A DNA stretch of 64,000 bases from Colwellia sp. M166 (GTDB taxonomy: Bacteria > Pseudomonadota > Gammaproteobacteria > Enterobacterales > Alteromonadaceae): assembly GCF_024585285.1 (NCBI RefSeq), contig NZ_CP040755.1, positions 4,780,972-4,844,971 on the forward strand. The letters are read 5' to 3'. The position numbers were made by a program, and so were the translations under genes. The notes beneath the pieces were generated by a model. The model was not told where the DNA came from. It searched no databases and saw nothing but the letters and a program-made list of their open reading frames with translations. Below, piece by piece: positions 46,167 through 56,056 of the stretch; the stretch's first letter is position 1, and the number at the start of each line of letters is the position of its first letter.

Positions 46167-47543
46167 TTATATGACTTCATCATCGGTTTTCATGGCTTCA
46201 ATATTGATAATATTGGAGCGATTTAAAGTGATTTTAAAGCGCTGTATCTCCTGTTGGTATTGCTTATCTGTTTGCATTAAAACGACATTTATTTGATAAC
46301 GACGTTCAACCGCTTGTTTGGTTATTTTACTGCCATCTAATGAATATAAGCGGCCTTCACCTTTTTTTAAAAATCGAATAAAGGGCGTTAAATTAAAATA
46401 TATACGTTGTTGAATTTCATCGTAGCCAGGTAAAAAGCTTTTTACATTAACTTTAGTATCGCTGCGAAAGTGCAGTAGTTGTGCCGCTTGTTTATTTTGT
46501 TGGCGCCGAGTTTGAAATAACTTATCTACTAGTTTAGGCAAATCTTTATTACGAATATATTCAAGCCAGATAGTTTGGCTCGCTACTCGACTTTTGTTGA
46601 CGCTATTACTATAAATGTTTCGCCATTTAGGCAAACCTTTTTGAATACTGCGCCAAATAACACGGGTAATGTCTTCTTTGAATATTTCCCTTAAACCATA
46701 AATAACCCCTAACATACCAACTAATGCGATGGTGACTTCGGTAAAGTTTGCTCGAGCATTTAATACCAGCATCATCACAAAGGTCATGATGATGGCGGTA
46801 ACGGTACCGCGCACAACGCGCTTTAAATTGCTATTAAGGTTTTTAACTTCTTTTTGAAAGACAACGCCGTATTCAATTAATCGTTGCAATAAACGCATTT
46901 TATTGGTGATACGGTTGGGGTCTTCCAAAGTAACTTGCGAGTTATATTGATTTTCTTCTCGATATTCATTTTCGCTACGACAGAGCGCAAGTAAAAAGTT
47001 TCTTTCCGTGGTGAAATCACTATTTTTTGGGCCACGAGATAGAAGTTTTAAAAATGATTGCTCCACTTGCCAGCTGAGGTAGTTATCAGCATTCTCAAAA
47101 AATGATTTAAGCTTTTGATCAGGTGGGGTATACCTCCTTAGCTTTTTAAGCAATGCTGATATTTGTTCTGCTAAAACAATGGCTTGAGGGTAAAATTCGT
47201 CGCTTTCTCTTAATTTAATCGTTTGTTTTATATCGGTATCTAAAGCGATACGAATTTGATAAGAAAACAAATTAAGGTTTAAACGATAATCACTTTGTTG
47301 ACCTTTTTTTTGACTGATAAATCGGCTTCGTACTAAAGGTAGATGCAATTGATCGGAGTAATAGGCACTGTGGCTTTGTATGCTACTATGAAAATAATGT
47401 TCTTCTGTTAAAGTTTTAGAGCTAATGCCCATTTCATTAGGTAAAGAAAAATAAAGATCAAGTCTTTGATGGTCACTGGGCAATAACTGGTAACTGACTT
47501 TTATAGAGAGATTTTCGTCTTGGGTGAGTTTTATGTTATTCAC
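46167..47543 (-). CDS. Hypothetical inner-membrane protein, 458 residues
   Basis: A 458-residue protein from a GTG start. The N- and C-terminal parts are soluble and beta-rich; two transmembrane segments lie near the centre: GTVTAIIMTFVMMLVLNARA and TEVTIALVGMLGVIYGLRE. The rest has many charged residues (FFENADNYLSWQVEQSFLKLL). The topology resembles a membrane-anchored regulator, but no motif is recognised. It is divergent from the MHYT kinase gene with 530 bases between them. Confidence 0.6.
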   Translation of the reverse strand: MNNIKLTQDENLSIKVSYQLLPSDHQRLDLYFSLPNEMGISSKTLTEEHYFHSSIQSHSAYYSDQLHLPLVRSRFISQKKGQQSDYRLNLNLFSYQIRIALDTDIKQTIKLRESDEFYPQAIVLAEQISALLKKLRRYTPPDQKLKSFFENADNYLSWQVEQSFLKLLSRGPKNSDFTTERNFLLALCRSENEYREENQYNSQVTLEDPNRITNKMRLLQRLIEYGVVFQKEVKNLNSNLKRVVRGTVTAIIMTFVMMLVLNARANFTEVTIALVGMLGVIYGLREIFKEDITRVIWRSIQKGLPKWRNIYSNSVNKSRVASQTIWLEYIRNKDLPKLVDKLFQTRRQQNKQAAQLLHFRSDTKVNVKSFLPGYDEIQQRIYFNLTPFIRFLKKGEGRLYSLDGSKITKQAVERRYQINVVLMQTDKQYQQEIQRFKITLNRSNIINIEAMKTDDEVI

Positions 47544-48074
47544 TTATATTGCCTGTTCCTTATCAATAGTATTGCTAAGCATAAGCACTGTAGTAGGATT
47601 AAACTTAAATTATCAATATAGCTGGGTAGTTTACGCTTATGCTTTAGATAAACTTACGCTATTTCAATTAAATAATAAATGGTATGACAAAGAAAAAATT
47701 TTTCTCCTAGTCGTTTTTGCTAAACTATAGTCAAATTTCTCAATTTGCTGGTATTTAAGAATAATAAAGGCTAATGAGCTGATTATGTGCTCTAAGGCTA
47801 ATTTTATTTTGTCATATCTAGCATTTAAACTTGACATTAAACGACTGCAATTTAAAATTATTACTTGGCTATATCAATCGGTACATTAAGTTGATTTTAA
47901 TGACATCGAAGCATGATATTAATGGTCAGTTTCACAGATAACATGGGTTATTTCTTTTCTACAGGTATCTGAGCCATATTTAGCTTTACTCCTCTGCGAA
48001 CTGATATAATTTTATCCCGAAGTTTGGCAAATTCCTGCCTGATTTAAGCTATATTTCCTAGGCAATGGAGTTTT
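47544..48074. other. Intergenic stretch, no gene recognised
   Basis: About 530 bases between the divergent membrane-protein and kinase genes. A short hydrophobic open frame at 47,524-47,730 overlaps the gene at 46,167 on the other strand and has no good ribosome site, so I do not accept it. Promoters for both flanking genes should be here. Confidence 0.4.
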
Positions 48075-51000
48075 ATGCAAAATAACGTTTCTGAAATTTT
48101 TCAATATTCCAATGAAAGTTTACTTACTGTCGCTGAACATGACCCATGGTTAGTACTCTTGTCAATTTCAATTGCGATATTTGCATCTTTTATGGGCTTT
48201 CAAGTGGCCTCTCAAGCGGCAAACCGTCCTGTTGTTGGTAAACATATTTCGTTATTGCTTGGTAGTTTTGCCTTAGGTGGTGGTGTTTGGTCAATGCACT
48301 TTATTGGTATGTTGGCACTTGAGCTGTGTACCGATGTTTCATACAAGTTTGATTTAACTGCACTTTCAGTATTGCCTGCTATCGCTGCTTCTTGGGTAGC
48401 GTTAAACCTCATCACCCGTGATAACTTAAAAGCGCTTCAATTAATTATTGGTGGAATATTAGTGGGTGCCGGTATTGGTACTATGCACTATGTGGGCATG
48501 GCTGCTATGGAAATGGCGGTATTGCTTCGCTATGACTTATTAATGTTTTGTATTTCGATATTAGTGGCAGTGATATTGGCTATTTTGTCGCTTTGGATAA
48601 GCTTTGGTCTTGGCCAGTTGGGTAAAACTGATCAGGGGCGAACAGCAAAAATGTTGATTTCAAGTTGTGTCATGGGAGCAGCAATATCAGGTATGCATTA
48701 TACGGGTATGTCTGCCGCACGCTTTGTTTTACCTCCCGGGTTTGAAATATCTCAGCAAACCAACCAAATATCTTGGTATTTAGCTTTTGGTATAACGGTA
48801 ATTACCGTGTTTATTATTGGCCTAGTGTTAGCTGCCAATTTAGTCTTTGGCTATAAAGATAGGTCTGCTATTGCTATTCGTAATGAAAAGCGACTTATGG
48901 CGACCATGGATACTGCAGTTGACGGCATTATTACGATTAATGCAAGTGGTATTATCATTAGCGTAAATAAGGCGGTAACAACCATTTTAGGTTGGCAAGA
49001 AACAGAGTTGCTCGGTAATAATGTCAGTATGATTGTGCCAGCACCATTTAAGCATCATCACGACCAATATCTTAAAAACTATATAAAAACCCGTATTGCG
49101 AAAATTATCGGTACTGGCCGTGAAGTCGAAGCTATTGCCAAGTGTGGCGAAGAAATCCCAGTACGTCTAGGTATTGGCCATGTTGAGTTTAATAATGAAC
49201 ATATGTTTGTTGCCTTTATTTCAGACTTGCGTGAACGCAGAGAAATGGAAGCAGAGCTAAGAAAGAACGAAGCTCGAATTCGCGCCTTATTGACCAATAT
49301 TCCCGGTATTGCTTATCGCTGTATTGATCATCCAGGTTGGCCTAATTTGTTTATCAATGATGAAGTTGAAAAAGTATTAGGCTATCCCGCGGTTGATTTT
49401 CTATTACCGGCGCCCAAACGTAGTTTGGGCGACTTTATTCATCCTGATGATATACATATCATTGAAGAAACTAATTTGCGTGCTTCCAAAGGCTATCAAA
49501 TTGAATTTAGATTTGTTGATCGCTACGGTACGATAAAATGGATGTTGGGGTATGGTCGAGCAATAAAAGAAGAAGGTAGCAGTGACTATTATTTAGATGG
49601 TTTTATCATGGATATTAGCGATCGTAAAAAGATGGAGTCAGAGCTTATTTCAGCAAAAGAAATTGCTGAAAATGCTGCTGAATCACGCTCTGCTTTCTTA
49701 GCTAATATGAGTCATGAAATTCGCACGCCGATGAACGCGGTGATCGGTTTTAGTGATATCTTATTAGATGATGAGCTGAGTGATAGCCAGCGCAAACATC
49801 TAAATACCATTAATCAATCGGCGAAATCCTTATTACATATTCTTAATGATGTCCTTGACAGTGCTAAATTAGATAAAGGCAAATTTCAACTTGAATACCG
49901 CGACTTCTCATTGGTTGAAGAAGTCGATGCAGTGGTTTCTACTTTATGGCTACAAGCGCAGAATAAGGGCTTAGAACTTGCGTTAAATATTCATGCTGAT
50001 GTTCAAGGGTATTATAACGGCGTGCCAGATCGTATTCGCCAAGTGCTGACCAACTTAATTGGCAATGCTATTAAGTTTACTGAACACGGAAAAGTCAGCA
50101 TTGAGATTAGCAACTCTGCCAATCAGTCGGTGACATTTATTATTAAAGATAGTGGTATTGGAATGACCGCATCACAATTGGAAACAATATTTGATGCCTT
50201 CGCCCAAGCAGATGAATCAATGAGTCGACGTTTTGGTGGTACAGGCTTAGGAACGACAATCAGTAAGCAACTGGTTGAGTTGATGGAAGGGAGTATATCA
50301 GCAACAAGTGTTGAAGGTGAAGGCACTGAGTTTACCTTTAAATTACCTTTGAAACCTGTGGTAGCATCGACACAAAGCAATATCGTGCAAAAACCTCGTA
50401 CTTTACCTGAATTACATATTCTGGTCGTGGATGATATTGATCATAATATCGACTTATTAACCTTATTACTTAAACGCCACGGTCATAAAGTTATCGAAGC
50501 GCGCGATGGCGAACAAGCATTATTGCAAATGAAAAACAATATGCTTGATGTTGTTTTGATGGATATTCAGATGCCAGTAATGGATGGCTTAACAGCGGCT
50601 AAATTACGTCGGAAATTTGAAGCTGAGAATAAGTTAATTAAGTTGCCAATTATCGCACTTACCGCCAGTGTTTTGCCGCGAGATAGGTTATCAGCGGAAC
50701 AAGCTGGTATGGATGGTTTTGCCAATAAACCTATTGACATGCAGCAGCTTAACAATGAAATTTCTAATGTTTTAGCATTAGGCAATGAGCCCATAATTGA
50801 GCCAGAGCATGTTGATAAATCGACACTGATTATCGATGTTGAAAAAGGTATAGCACTGTGGGGTTCAAAAACCAGTCTTTTCGCTGAAATCTCTCGCTTT
50901 ATTAAGCAAACAGAAAGAGAAATACTTCAGCTTGAGAGCTTACTTGAACAGCAAGAATTTCAACAGTTGCAACAACAGTGTCATAAATTTAAAGGAGGGG

Positions 51001-51410
51001 CAGGCAATCTTGCGTTAAACCGTTTTATGACTATTTTTGATGCCTTAGAGCAGTCAAGCCATAGCCAAGACATTGATGCTAGTACCGCTAATATCGGTAA
51101 AGTTATTACTGAATTTCATGTGATTAAAAATTGTGTCAGTAATATGAGTTCTAAACAAAAAGTACTGCCAACGTTAGAGCATGAGCATAGTGAAGCTAGC
51201 CTCAATAGCGTGTTAGCTATTTTGCTGAAACTTGCCCCTTATGTGAATAATAATGAGTTTAATGAAGCCTTGCTAGAAGAGCTTTACGGATTTTCTGCTA
51301 TAAAATCAATTGAAATCGATGCCATTATTGATTCATGTAATAATTTTGAATTTTCTCAAGCATCTGAGCAAATCAAAGAACTGATAGCTGCTATAAAACC
51401 AACATTGTAG
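48075..51410 (+). CDS. MHYT-PAS hybrid sensor histidine kinase with receiver and Hpt
   Basis: A 1,111-residue membrane kinase. The N-terminal 250 residues are an MHYT domain with seven helices and three copies of the motif (MHFIGMLALE, MHYVGMAAME, MHYTGMSAAR), a proposed sensor of gas or metal. Two PAS domains follow (about 270-385 and 400-520), then HisKA with MSHEIRTPMNAVIGF (H547), HATPase with DRIRQVLTNLIGNAIKF and GTGLGTTISKQL, a receiver with MDIQMPVMDG (D830), and an Hpt domain with CHKFKGGAGN (H970). It should pass phosphate to the HD-GYP regulator directly downstream (22 bases). Confidence 0.92.
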   Translation: MQNNVSEIFQYSNESLLTVAEHDPWLVLLSISIAIFASFMGFQVASQAANRPVVGKHISLLLGSFALGGGVWSMHFIGMLALELCTDVSYKFDLTALSVLPAIAASWVALNLITRDNLKALQLIIGGILVGAGIGTMHYVGMAAMEMAVLLRYDLLMFCISILVAVILAILSLWISFGLGQLGKTDQGRTAKMLISSCVMGAAISGMHYTGMSAARFVLPPGFEISQQTNQISWYLAFGITVITVFIIGLVLAANLVFGYKDRSAIAIRNEKRLMATMDTAVDGIITINASGIIISVNKAVTTILGWQETELLGNNVSMIVPAPFKHHHDQYLKNYIKTRIAKIIGTGREVEAIAKCGEEIPVRLGIGHVEFNNEHMFVAFISDLRERREMEAELRKNEARIRALLTNIPGIAYRCIDHPGWPNLFINDEVEKVLGYPAVDFLLPAPKRSLGDFIHPDDIHIIEETNLRASKGYQIEFRFVDRYGTIKWMLGYGRAIKEEGSSDYYLDGFIMDISDRKKMESELISAKEIAENAAESRSAFLANMSHEIRTPMNAVIGFSDILLDDELSDSQRKHLNTINQSAKSLLHILNDVLDSAKLDKGKFQLEYRDFSLVEEVDAVVSTLWLQAQNKGLELALNIHADVQGYYNGVPDRIRQVLTNLIGNAIKFTEHGKVSIEISNSANQSVTFIIKDSGIGMTASQLETIFDAFAQADESMSRRFGGTGLGTTISKQLVELMEGSISATSVEGEGTEFTFKLPLKPVVASTQSNIVQKPRTLPELHILVVDDIDHNIDLLTLLLKRHGHKVIEARDGEQALLQMKNNMLDVVLMDIQMPVMDGLTAAKLRRKFEAENKLIKLPIIALTASVLPRDRLSAEQAGMDGFANKPIDMQQLNNEISNVLALGNEPIIEPEHVDKSTLIIDVEKGIALWGSKTSLFAEISRFIKQTEREILQLESLLEQQEFQQLQQQCHKFKGGAGNLALNRFMTIFDALEQSSHSQDIDASTANIGKVITEFHVIKNCVSNMSSKQKVLPTLEHEHSEASLNSVLAILLKLAPYVNNNEFNEALLEELYGFSAIKSIEIDAIIDSCNNFEFSQASEQIKELIAAIKPTL

Positions 51411-51432
51411 AGTTGGGGCAAGGAGAGGGTAA

Positions 51433-52416
51433 ATGCGAAAGAATAAAGCAAGTGTGTTAATTGTTGATGACGAACCGACTAACTTGCGTGTTTTGAATCA
51501 AATACTTAATGATAGCTATAAGCTTATTTTTGCTAAAAGTGGTCAGGAAGCATTAACGTTAGTTGAGAAAGAAGCGCCTGACTTAATATTATTAGACGTT
51601 ATGATGCCAGGGTTAACCGGCTATGAAGTTTGTGAACACTTGAAGAAAAACCCTAAATTTAAGTCAATCCCCGTAATATTTATTACGGCATTGAGTGACC
51701 CTGATGATGAAGCTAAAGGTTTAAACCTTGGCGCTGTTGACTATATCTCTAAACCTATTTCACCCGCTGTAGTGAAAGCAAGAGTAAAAACTCATTTATC
51801 TTTAGTCGATGCCGAGGAGCTTCGAAGAACGCGATTACAAGTGATTCAGCGTCTTGGCCGAGCATCTGAATATAAAGATAACGAAACTGGTATGCATGTT
51901 ATGCGTATGAGTCATTATGCGCGCATTATTGCCTTAGATTACGGTTTTTCAAAAGCAGAGGCAGATAACTTATTCAATGCTGCACCTATGCATGATATTG
52001 GTAAAATTGGTATTCCGGATAGCATTATGCTTAAGCCCGGTAAACTCACGACAGAAGAGTTTGCAATTATGAAAAAACATCCAGAAATTGGTGCAGAAAT
52101 TTTAGGTGATTCTGATTCAGACTTGATTGAATTAGCAAAGCTAGTGTCAATGACCCATCATGAAAAATGGGATGGCACTGGTTATCCAAAGCAATTAAAA
52201 GGCACTGAGATTCCAATTGAAGGCCGTATCGTTGCCTTAGCGGATGTCTTTGATGCCTTGACCAGTGTTAGACCTTATAAAGATGCATGGTCAATTTCAA
52301 AAGCAATGGAATTTATTCATAGTGAAAAAAATAAGCATTTTGATCCACAATTAGTCGAGATATTTGAGCAACAAATAGAGCAGATCATTGATATCAAAGA
52401 ACGCTGGAAAGATTAA
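51433..52416 (+). CDS. Response regulator with HD-GYP c-di-GMP phosphodiesterase domain
   Basis: A 327-residue regulator. The receiver (residues 1-120) has VLIVDDEPTN and LDVMMPGLTG with the phosphorylated Asp. The output is an HD-GYP domain with MHDIGKIGIPD (HD), THHEKWDGTGYP (GYP in its G-x-G-Y-P form) and ALADVFDALTSVRPYKDAW. HD-GYP enzymes hydrolyse c-di-GMP. The gene follows the hybrid kinase by 22 bases and is presumably its partner, so the kinase signal would lower c-di-GMP. All metal ligands seem present. Confidence 0.92.
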   Translation: MRKNKASVLIVDDEPTNLRVLNQILNDSYKLIFAKSGQEALTLVEKEAPDLILLDVMMPGLTGYEVCEHLKKNPKFKSIPVIFITALSDPDDEAKGLNLGAVDYISKPISPAVVKARVKTHLSLVDAEELRRTRLQVIQRLGRASEYKDNETGMHVMRMSHYARIIALDYGFSKAEADNLFNAAPMHDIGKIGIPDSIMLKPGKLTTEEFAIMKKHPEIGAEILGDSDSDLIELAKLVSMTHHEKWDGTGYPKQLKGTEIPIEGRIVALADVFDALTSVRPYKDAWSISKAMEFIHSEKNKHFDPQLVEIFEQQIEQIIDIKERWKD

Positions 52417-52505
52417 ACTATCTTTATTTAAATTTATCTTCGATAGATTAGCTAGCGTAAAGTCGTTAACTTTAATCTAATAAAATGCCAAGTAAGGTAC
52501 TCGAT

Positions 52506-52811
52506 ATGAAAATGGTTTATAGCAACGAAAGCTTATTTTTGGTTAATAATATTAAAAACATTATTGAGGCGGCGGGTATTGTTACTTTCCTGAAAAATGA
52601 ATTTACCCAAGGGGCTGTAGGTGAAGTGTCAGTTTTTGATTGCTGGCCAGAAATATGGGTACTTGAAAATAGTGATTATGAGAAAGCCCTGGTTGTCATC
52701 GCTAATGTACAAAAATTGCTCAGCATGGATGATTGGATTTGCAATAAATGTGGTGAAAAAAATCATGCCTCATTTGAAGTCTGCTGGCAATGCCAACATG
52801 AGCAAGCATAG
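52506..52811 (+). CDS. DUF2007-like signal-transducing protein with zinc ribbon
   Basis: A 101-residue protein. MKMVYSNESLFLVNNIKNII and VSVFDCWPEIWVLENSDYEKA form a DUF2007 alpha/beta unit; the C-terminal CNKCGEKNHASFEVCWQC is a zinc-ribbon with two Cys pairs. AAGGT upstream favours the ATG at 52,506 over the one at 52,485. Such proteins are called 'putative signal transducing' but have no assigned role. It lies between the c-di-GMP genes and may be linked to them only by position. Confidence 0.75.
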   Translation: MKMVYSNESLFLVNNIKNIIEAAGIVTFLKNEFTQGAVGEVSVFDCWPEIWVLENSDYEKALVVIANVQKLLSMDDWICNKCGEKNHASFEVCWQCQHEQA

Positions 52812-53026
52812 TAAGGTTTGGAGCAATACGAATGCGTAATAAATATCACGCATTGGCTGATATATTTCGACCGTTATCATTAACGTTAGCGGTAATTGTT
52901 AACAAGTTAACTAGATTTTAGTACTGAATTTTTTAAATTAGTGTTTTATTTATATACATGATATCAATTTATAGCGTATATTTATCGGTTGATGATGGGT
53001 CGCTTGTATAAAATGGAATTTATAAA

Positions 53027-53854
53027 ATGCTGATAGTTAATCGAAAACCTATTCTTAATCTCTTTATTCCCAGCTACTTTATCTTAGAGTTGCTTTCGCT
53101 GGGTCAAGCCTACGCGCAAGATTCGATAGCAAGCTATGCTGAATTAGCAGACTCATTGCCCGTTAATAAAGGGCTACTAGAAGGGCTTAACAGTAACCCG
53201 CAATTTCTTATTTTGATAATTATTGCCTTAGTACTCATTCTTTGTGTGGTTATTATGCTGTCTATTCTTCATCATCGTAAGTTAACTAGACAAATAGTTT
53301 TATCGATGAAAGATGAATTAACCGGGGTGTTTTGTCGAAACTATTTAAAAATGTACTTACCCGCTTTACAATCACGATTTGAGCGAGAGCCAAACCCTGA
53401 ATTATCTTTAGGGGTGTTAATTATTGATTGTGATGATTTTAAATTTATAAATGATACTTTTGGCCATGCAGGTGGTGATAAAGCCTTAAAAGCCATTGTT
53501 AACAAAATATCATCTCAGATCAGAGAGCATGATCTATTGCTACGTTGGGGAGGAGATGAATTTGTCTTAGTTTGCGAGTCGGTTAGCCAAATACAACTTC
53601 GTGAGCTTGCTGAGAGAATTATTGCTAGCATCAGTGATATGTTTATAGCATATGAGCAAGCAACACTCTCTGTAACAGTATCTGCCGGTTATGCTTTACA
53701 TGATAAAATTAAAGATTTTGACTTTGATGGCTTAATTAATGCCGCTGATGAATATTTATTGGTGACGAAAAAAGCAGGGAAAAATAATTATTTAGGAAGA
53801 AAAAAAGCTAATTTAGCCGGTAATCATTTCTTAAATACTTTTGCTAAACGCTAA
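53027..53854 (+). CDS. Membrane-anchored diguanylate cyclase (GGDEF)
   Basis: A 275-residue protein with a signal-like N-terminus ending AQDS, a short periplasmic part, a transmembrane helix FLILIIIALVLILCVVIMLS (about 62-82), and a GGDEF domain. The active-site motif is LRWGGDEFVL near residue 178; DCDDFKFINDTFGHAGGD is the preceding metal- and substrate-binding part. It makes c-di-GMP at the inner membrane. No RxxD inhibitory site is clear five residues before GGDEF. Its stop codon is inside the 6-bp target duplication of IS982 copy 2, so the gene is intact despite the insertion. Confidence 0.9.
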   Translation: MLIVNRKPILNLFIPSYFILELLSLGQAYAQDSIASYAELADSLPVNKGLLEGLNSNPQFLILIIIALVLILCVVIMLSILHHRKLTRQIVLSMKDELTGVFCRNYLKMYLPALQSRFEREPNPELSLGVLIIDCDDFKFINDTFGHAGGDKALKAIVNKISSQIREHDLLLRWGGDEFVLVCESVSQIQLRELAERIIASISDMFIAYEQATLSVTVSAGYALHDKIKDFDFDGLINAADEYLLVTKKAGKNNYLGRKKANLAGNHFLNTFAKR

Positions 53855-53857
53855 ATA

Positions 53858-54855
53858 ACCTCAGCTCGGGATAAGAATTAATTAAATTGAACTAAGTGCC
53901 CGTTCCACGATCCGATCTTTCGACCAAGAAAAAACAGAAAGATAATAAGGAACGGGCATGAATAAACTAGTTGAAATATTCTGTGATGTCGATGATTTTT
54001 GTCGCGTATTTATCCCACAATGGGAGAAACAATTAATTGCTGATGGAAGTATCAAGCGAAATCGTCCATGCCGTATGGCTATGAGTGAGATAATCACTAT
54101 ATTAATTGCTTTTCATACATCAAATCATCGCGACTTTAAAAATTATTATAAAGGTTATATTGCTAAGTTTTATCGTTCACATTTCCCTAGCTTATTGAGC
54201 TACACTCGATTTTTAGAAGTGATGCCTAAAGCGGTCGTTCCACTTTCTAGCTACTTTTCAATACTTAAAGGTGAGTCTACAGGTATTGAGTTTATTGACT
54301 CTACAAGCATAAAAGTATGCCATAACTTAAGAATTCCTAGACATAAAACATTTGACGGTATAGCCGAACGGGGCAAAGGAACAATGGGTTGGTTTTATGG
54401 GTTCAAACTACATTTAGTCACTAACTTTAGAGGTGAAATAGTTGAGGCTAAATTAACTACTGGCAATGTTCACGACACAAAGCCCGTATTAGCCTTAGCT
54501 AAAAACTTAAAAGGGAAGTTATATGCAGATAAAGGCTATATAAGCAAAAAATTAACAGTTGGTTTGAAGGAAAAAGGAGTTGATTTGATAACAACCGTGC
54601 GCCGTAATATGAAAGCCAAAGCTATGTCGTTATGGGATAGAGCAATGTTATCTAGACGGTTTATTATTGAAACGATAAATGATCAATTGAAGAATATATC
54701 TCAAATAGAGCATTCGCGTCATCGTAGCCCTAATAGTTTTATGTTGAATTTACTGGCAGGTTTAGTGGCTTATTGCCTTAAAGAAAATAAGCCAACCCTT
54801 AATATTAGTGACGTAGAGAAGAATGCTATGGTTAGGGCTTAACCCGATCTGAGGT
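53858..54855 (+). mobile_element. IS982-family insertion sequence, copy 2
   Basis: A 998-bp element with ends ACCTCAGCTCGGG and CCCGATCTGAGGT. TAAATA is duplicated outside both ends (53,852-53,857 and 54,856-54,861). It is nearly identical to copy 1, so transposition was recent. Confidence 0.95.
53958..54842 (+). CDS. IS982-family transposase
   Basis: A 294-residue DDE transposase, intact in this copy. FIDSTSIKVC holds the first Asp, GKLYADKGYISKKL the second, and RFIIETINDQLKNI the Glu of the DDE triad. GTMGWFYGFKLHLV is a family block. ATG at 53,958 follows AAGGA. As the only intact copy in the window, it could mobilise copy 1 in trans. Confidence 0.94.
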   Translation: MNKLVEIFCDVDDFCRVFIPQWEKQLIADGSIKRNRPCRMAMSEIITILIAFHTSNHRDFKNYYKGYIAKFYRSHFPSLLSYTRFLEVMPKAVVPLSSYFSILKGESTGIEFIDSTSIKVCHNLRIPRHKTFDGIAERGKGTMGWFYGFKLHLVTNFRGEIVEAKLTTGNVHDTKPVLALAKNLKGKLYADKGYISKKLTVGLKEKGVDLITTVRRNMKAKAMSLWDRAMLSRRFIIETINDQLKNISQIEHSRHRSPNSFMLNLLAGLVAYCLKENKPTLNISDVEKNAMVRA

Positions 54856-54913
54856 TAAATACCAAGGCAGTATGTCGAGTTGATATGTAATAAAGCAATA
54901 GTGTTGATAAATA

Positions 54914-55255
54914 ATGCGTAAATCAGATAAAAAACTCGATAATCAAATTATTAAAGCCTTAACTGAGGTTTGCCATCACGCCTTAGAAGATATTGATGGC
55001 TTTCAATGGCTAACGCATACGGTTAATTTTGATAACTTTCCACAAAGTTTAAAAGTTGTTTGTGTATTTGATAGCAACAGCTCGTTAACTGATTATGAAA
55101 AATCAGAGACTAATCATTATTTGACGACACTTATTGCTAGCAAGCTGACAAGTATTGGTCTTGCACTGAACAATATTAACAACCAAGTTGAGCTTGATAG
55201 CGAAGAGAACTGCCGTCTTTATCATGCCGGTAATTGGCACAAAAGACTTTCTTGA
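54914..55255 (+). CDS. Conserved protein annotated elsewhere as Fis-family-like regulator
   Basis: A 113-residue protein starting MRKSDKKLDNQIIKAL, then TEVCHHALEDIDGFQWLTH and FDNFPQSLKVVCVFD, ending LYHAGNWHKRLS. Shewanella and Vibrio relatives carry the name 'Fis family transcriptional regulator', although no Fis helix-turn-helix is visible, so I treat the name as unreliable. The conserved pattern suggests a real housekeeping-type gene of Alteromonadales. Function unknown. Confidence 0.65.
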   Translation: MRKSDKKLDNQIIKALTEVCHHALEDIDGFQWLTHTVNFDNFPQSLKVVCVFDSNSSLTDYEKSETNHYLTTLIASKLTSIGLALNNINNQVELDSEENCRLYHAGNWHKRLS

Positions 55256-55297
55256 CGGGGACTACTTGCTAGTGATTATTAACTGTCAGCGCTTTAT

Positions 55298-55912
55298 TTA
55301 CAGGCTGCTAAATAGCGATAATGCGATTGCACACATGATTAAGCCCACCACTATATCAATAGCTCTTTTCACTTTCGCTTGATTAAGCCAAGGTGACATT
55401 TTCGCTGCCGCACCAGCTAAGCTATAAAACCAAATTATCGACGCTAACATAGTACCTACGGCAAAAGCTATCCGTTCATTACCTTGAAACTGACCACCAA
55501 CACTGCCTAATATCATTACTGTATCAAGATAGACATGTGGGTTTAGTAATGTTACCGATAATGTTGAAACAATAACGAGCCAAGGTTTTTTGTCGAGTGC
55601 AGAGCTTGCTTGCTGATTACTGTCATAGTTGTTCTGCCACACTTGGCGAAATGATAAGCTAGCGTAAGCCAATAAAAAAGTGATGCCGCCCCAGGAAATA
55701 ACCGTAACTAAGGTCGGTGATGTGGCGATTAGCTTTGCACCACCAAAAACCCCTAGAGCAATAAGAACGACATCACAAAACATGCAAATTGAGGCCGCTA
55801 AAAAATGATGATGTCGCTTGATAGCATGATTCAGTACATGAGCATTTTGAGCGCCGATCGGAATAATCATACCAGCACCTAGAAAAAGGCCTTGTAGCAA
55901 GGGTGAAAACAT
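55298..55912 (-). CDS. argO: LysE-family amino acid exporter (ArgO-like)
   Basis: A 204-residue membrane protein with six hydrophobic segments. It begins MFSPLLQGLFLGAGMIIPIGA with GAQNAHVLNHAIKRHHH, the LysE/ArgO signature, and has TVISWGGITFLLAYASLSF and HVYLDTVMILGSVGGQF. It exports arginine or related basic amino acids. It is divergent from an ArgP-like regulator gene (144 bases between starts), the same pairing as argO-argP. Alternative: a general LysE/RhtB exporter. Confidence 0.85.
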   Translation of the reverse strand: MFSPLLQGLFLGAGMIIPIGAQNAHVLNHAIKRHHHFLAASICMFCDVVLIALGVFGGAKLIATSPTLVTVISWGGITFLLAYASLSFRQVWQNNYDSNQQASSALDKKPWLVIVSTLSVTLLNPHVYLDTVMILGSVGGQFQGNERIAFAVGTMLASIIWFYSLAGAAAKMSPWLNQAKVKRAIDIVVGLIMCAIALSLFSSL

Positions 55913-56056
55913 TTTTTGCTCCTAAATAAACTTGTGCAGAATAAGGTCGCTAATGTAACCAAACAAACACTATAAGTATAATTAATGCTTTTTATCTTTG
56001 ATTAGTTTTGCTAATGTTGATGTTGGTTGAATATAGATAAATAGGAATAACGCACC

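Noticed and set aside
47524..47730. 68-residue hydrophobic frame on the plus strand between the divergent genes
   Set aside because: It overlaps the start of the opposite gene, has no good ribosome site and no recognisable product.
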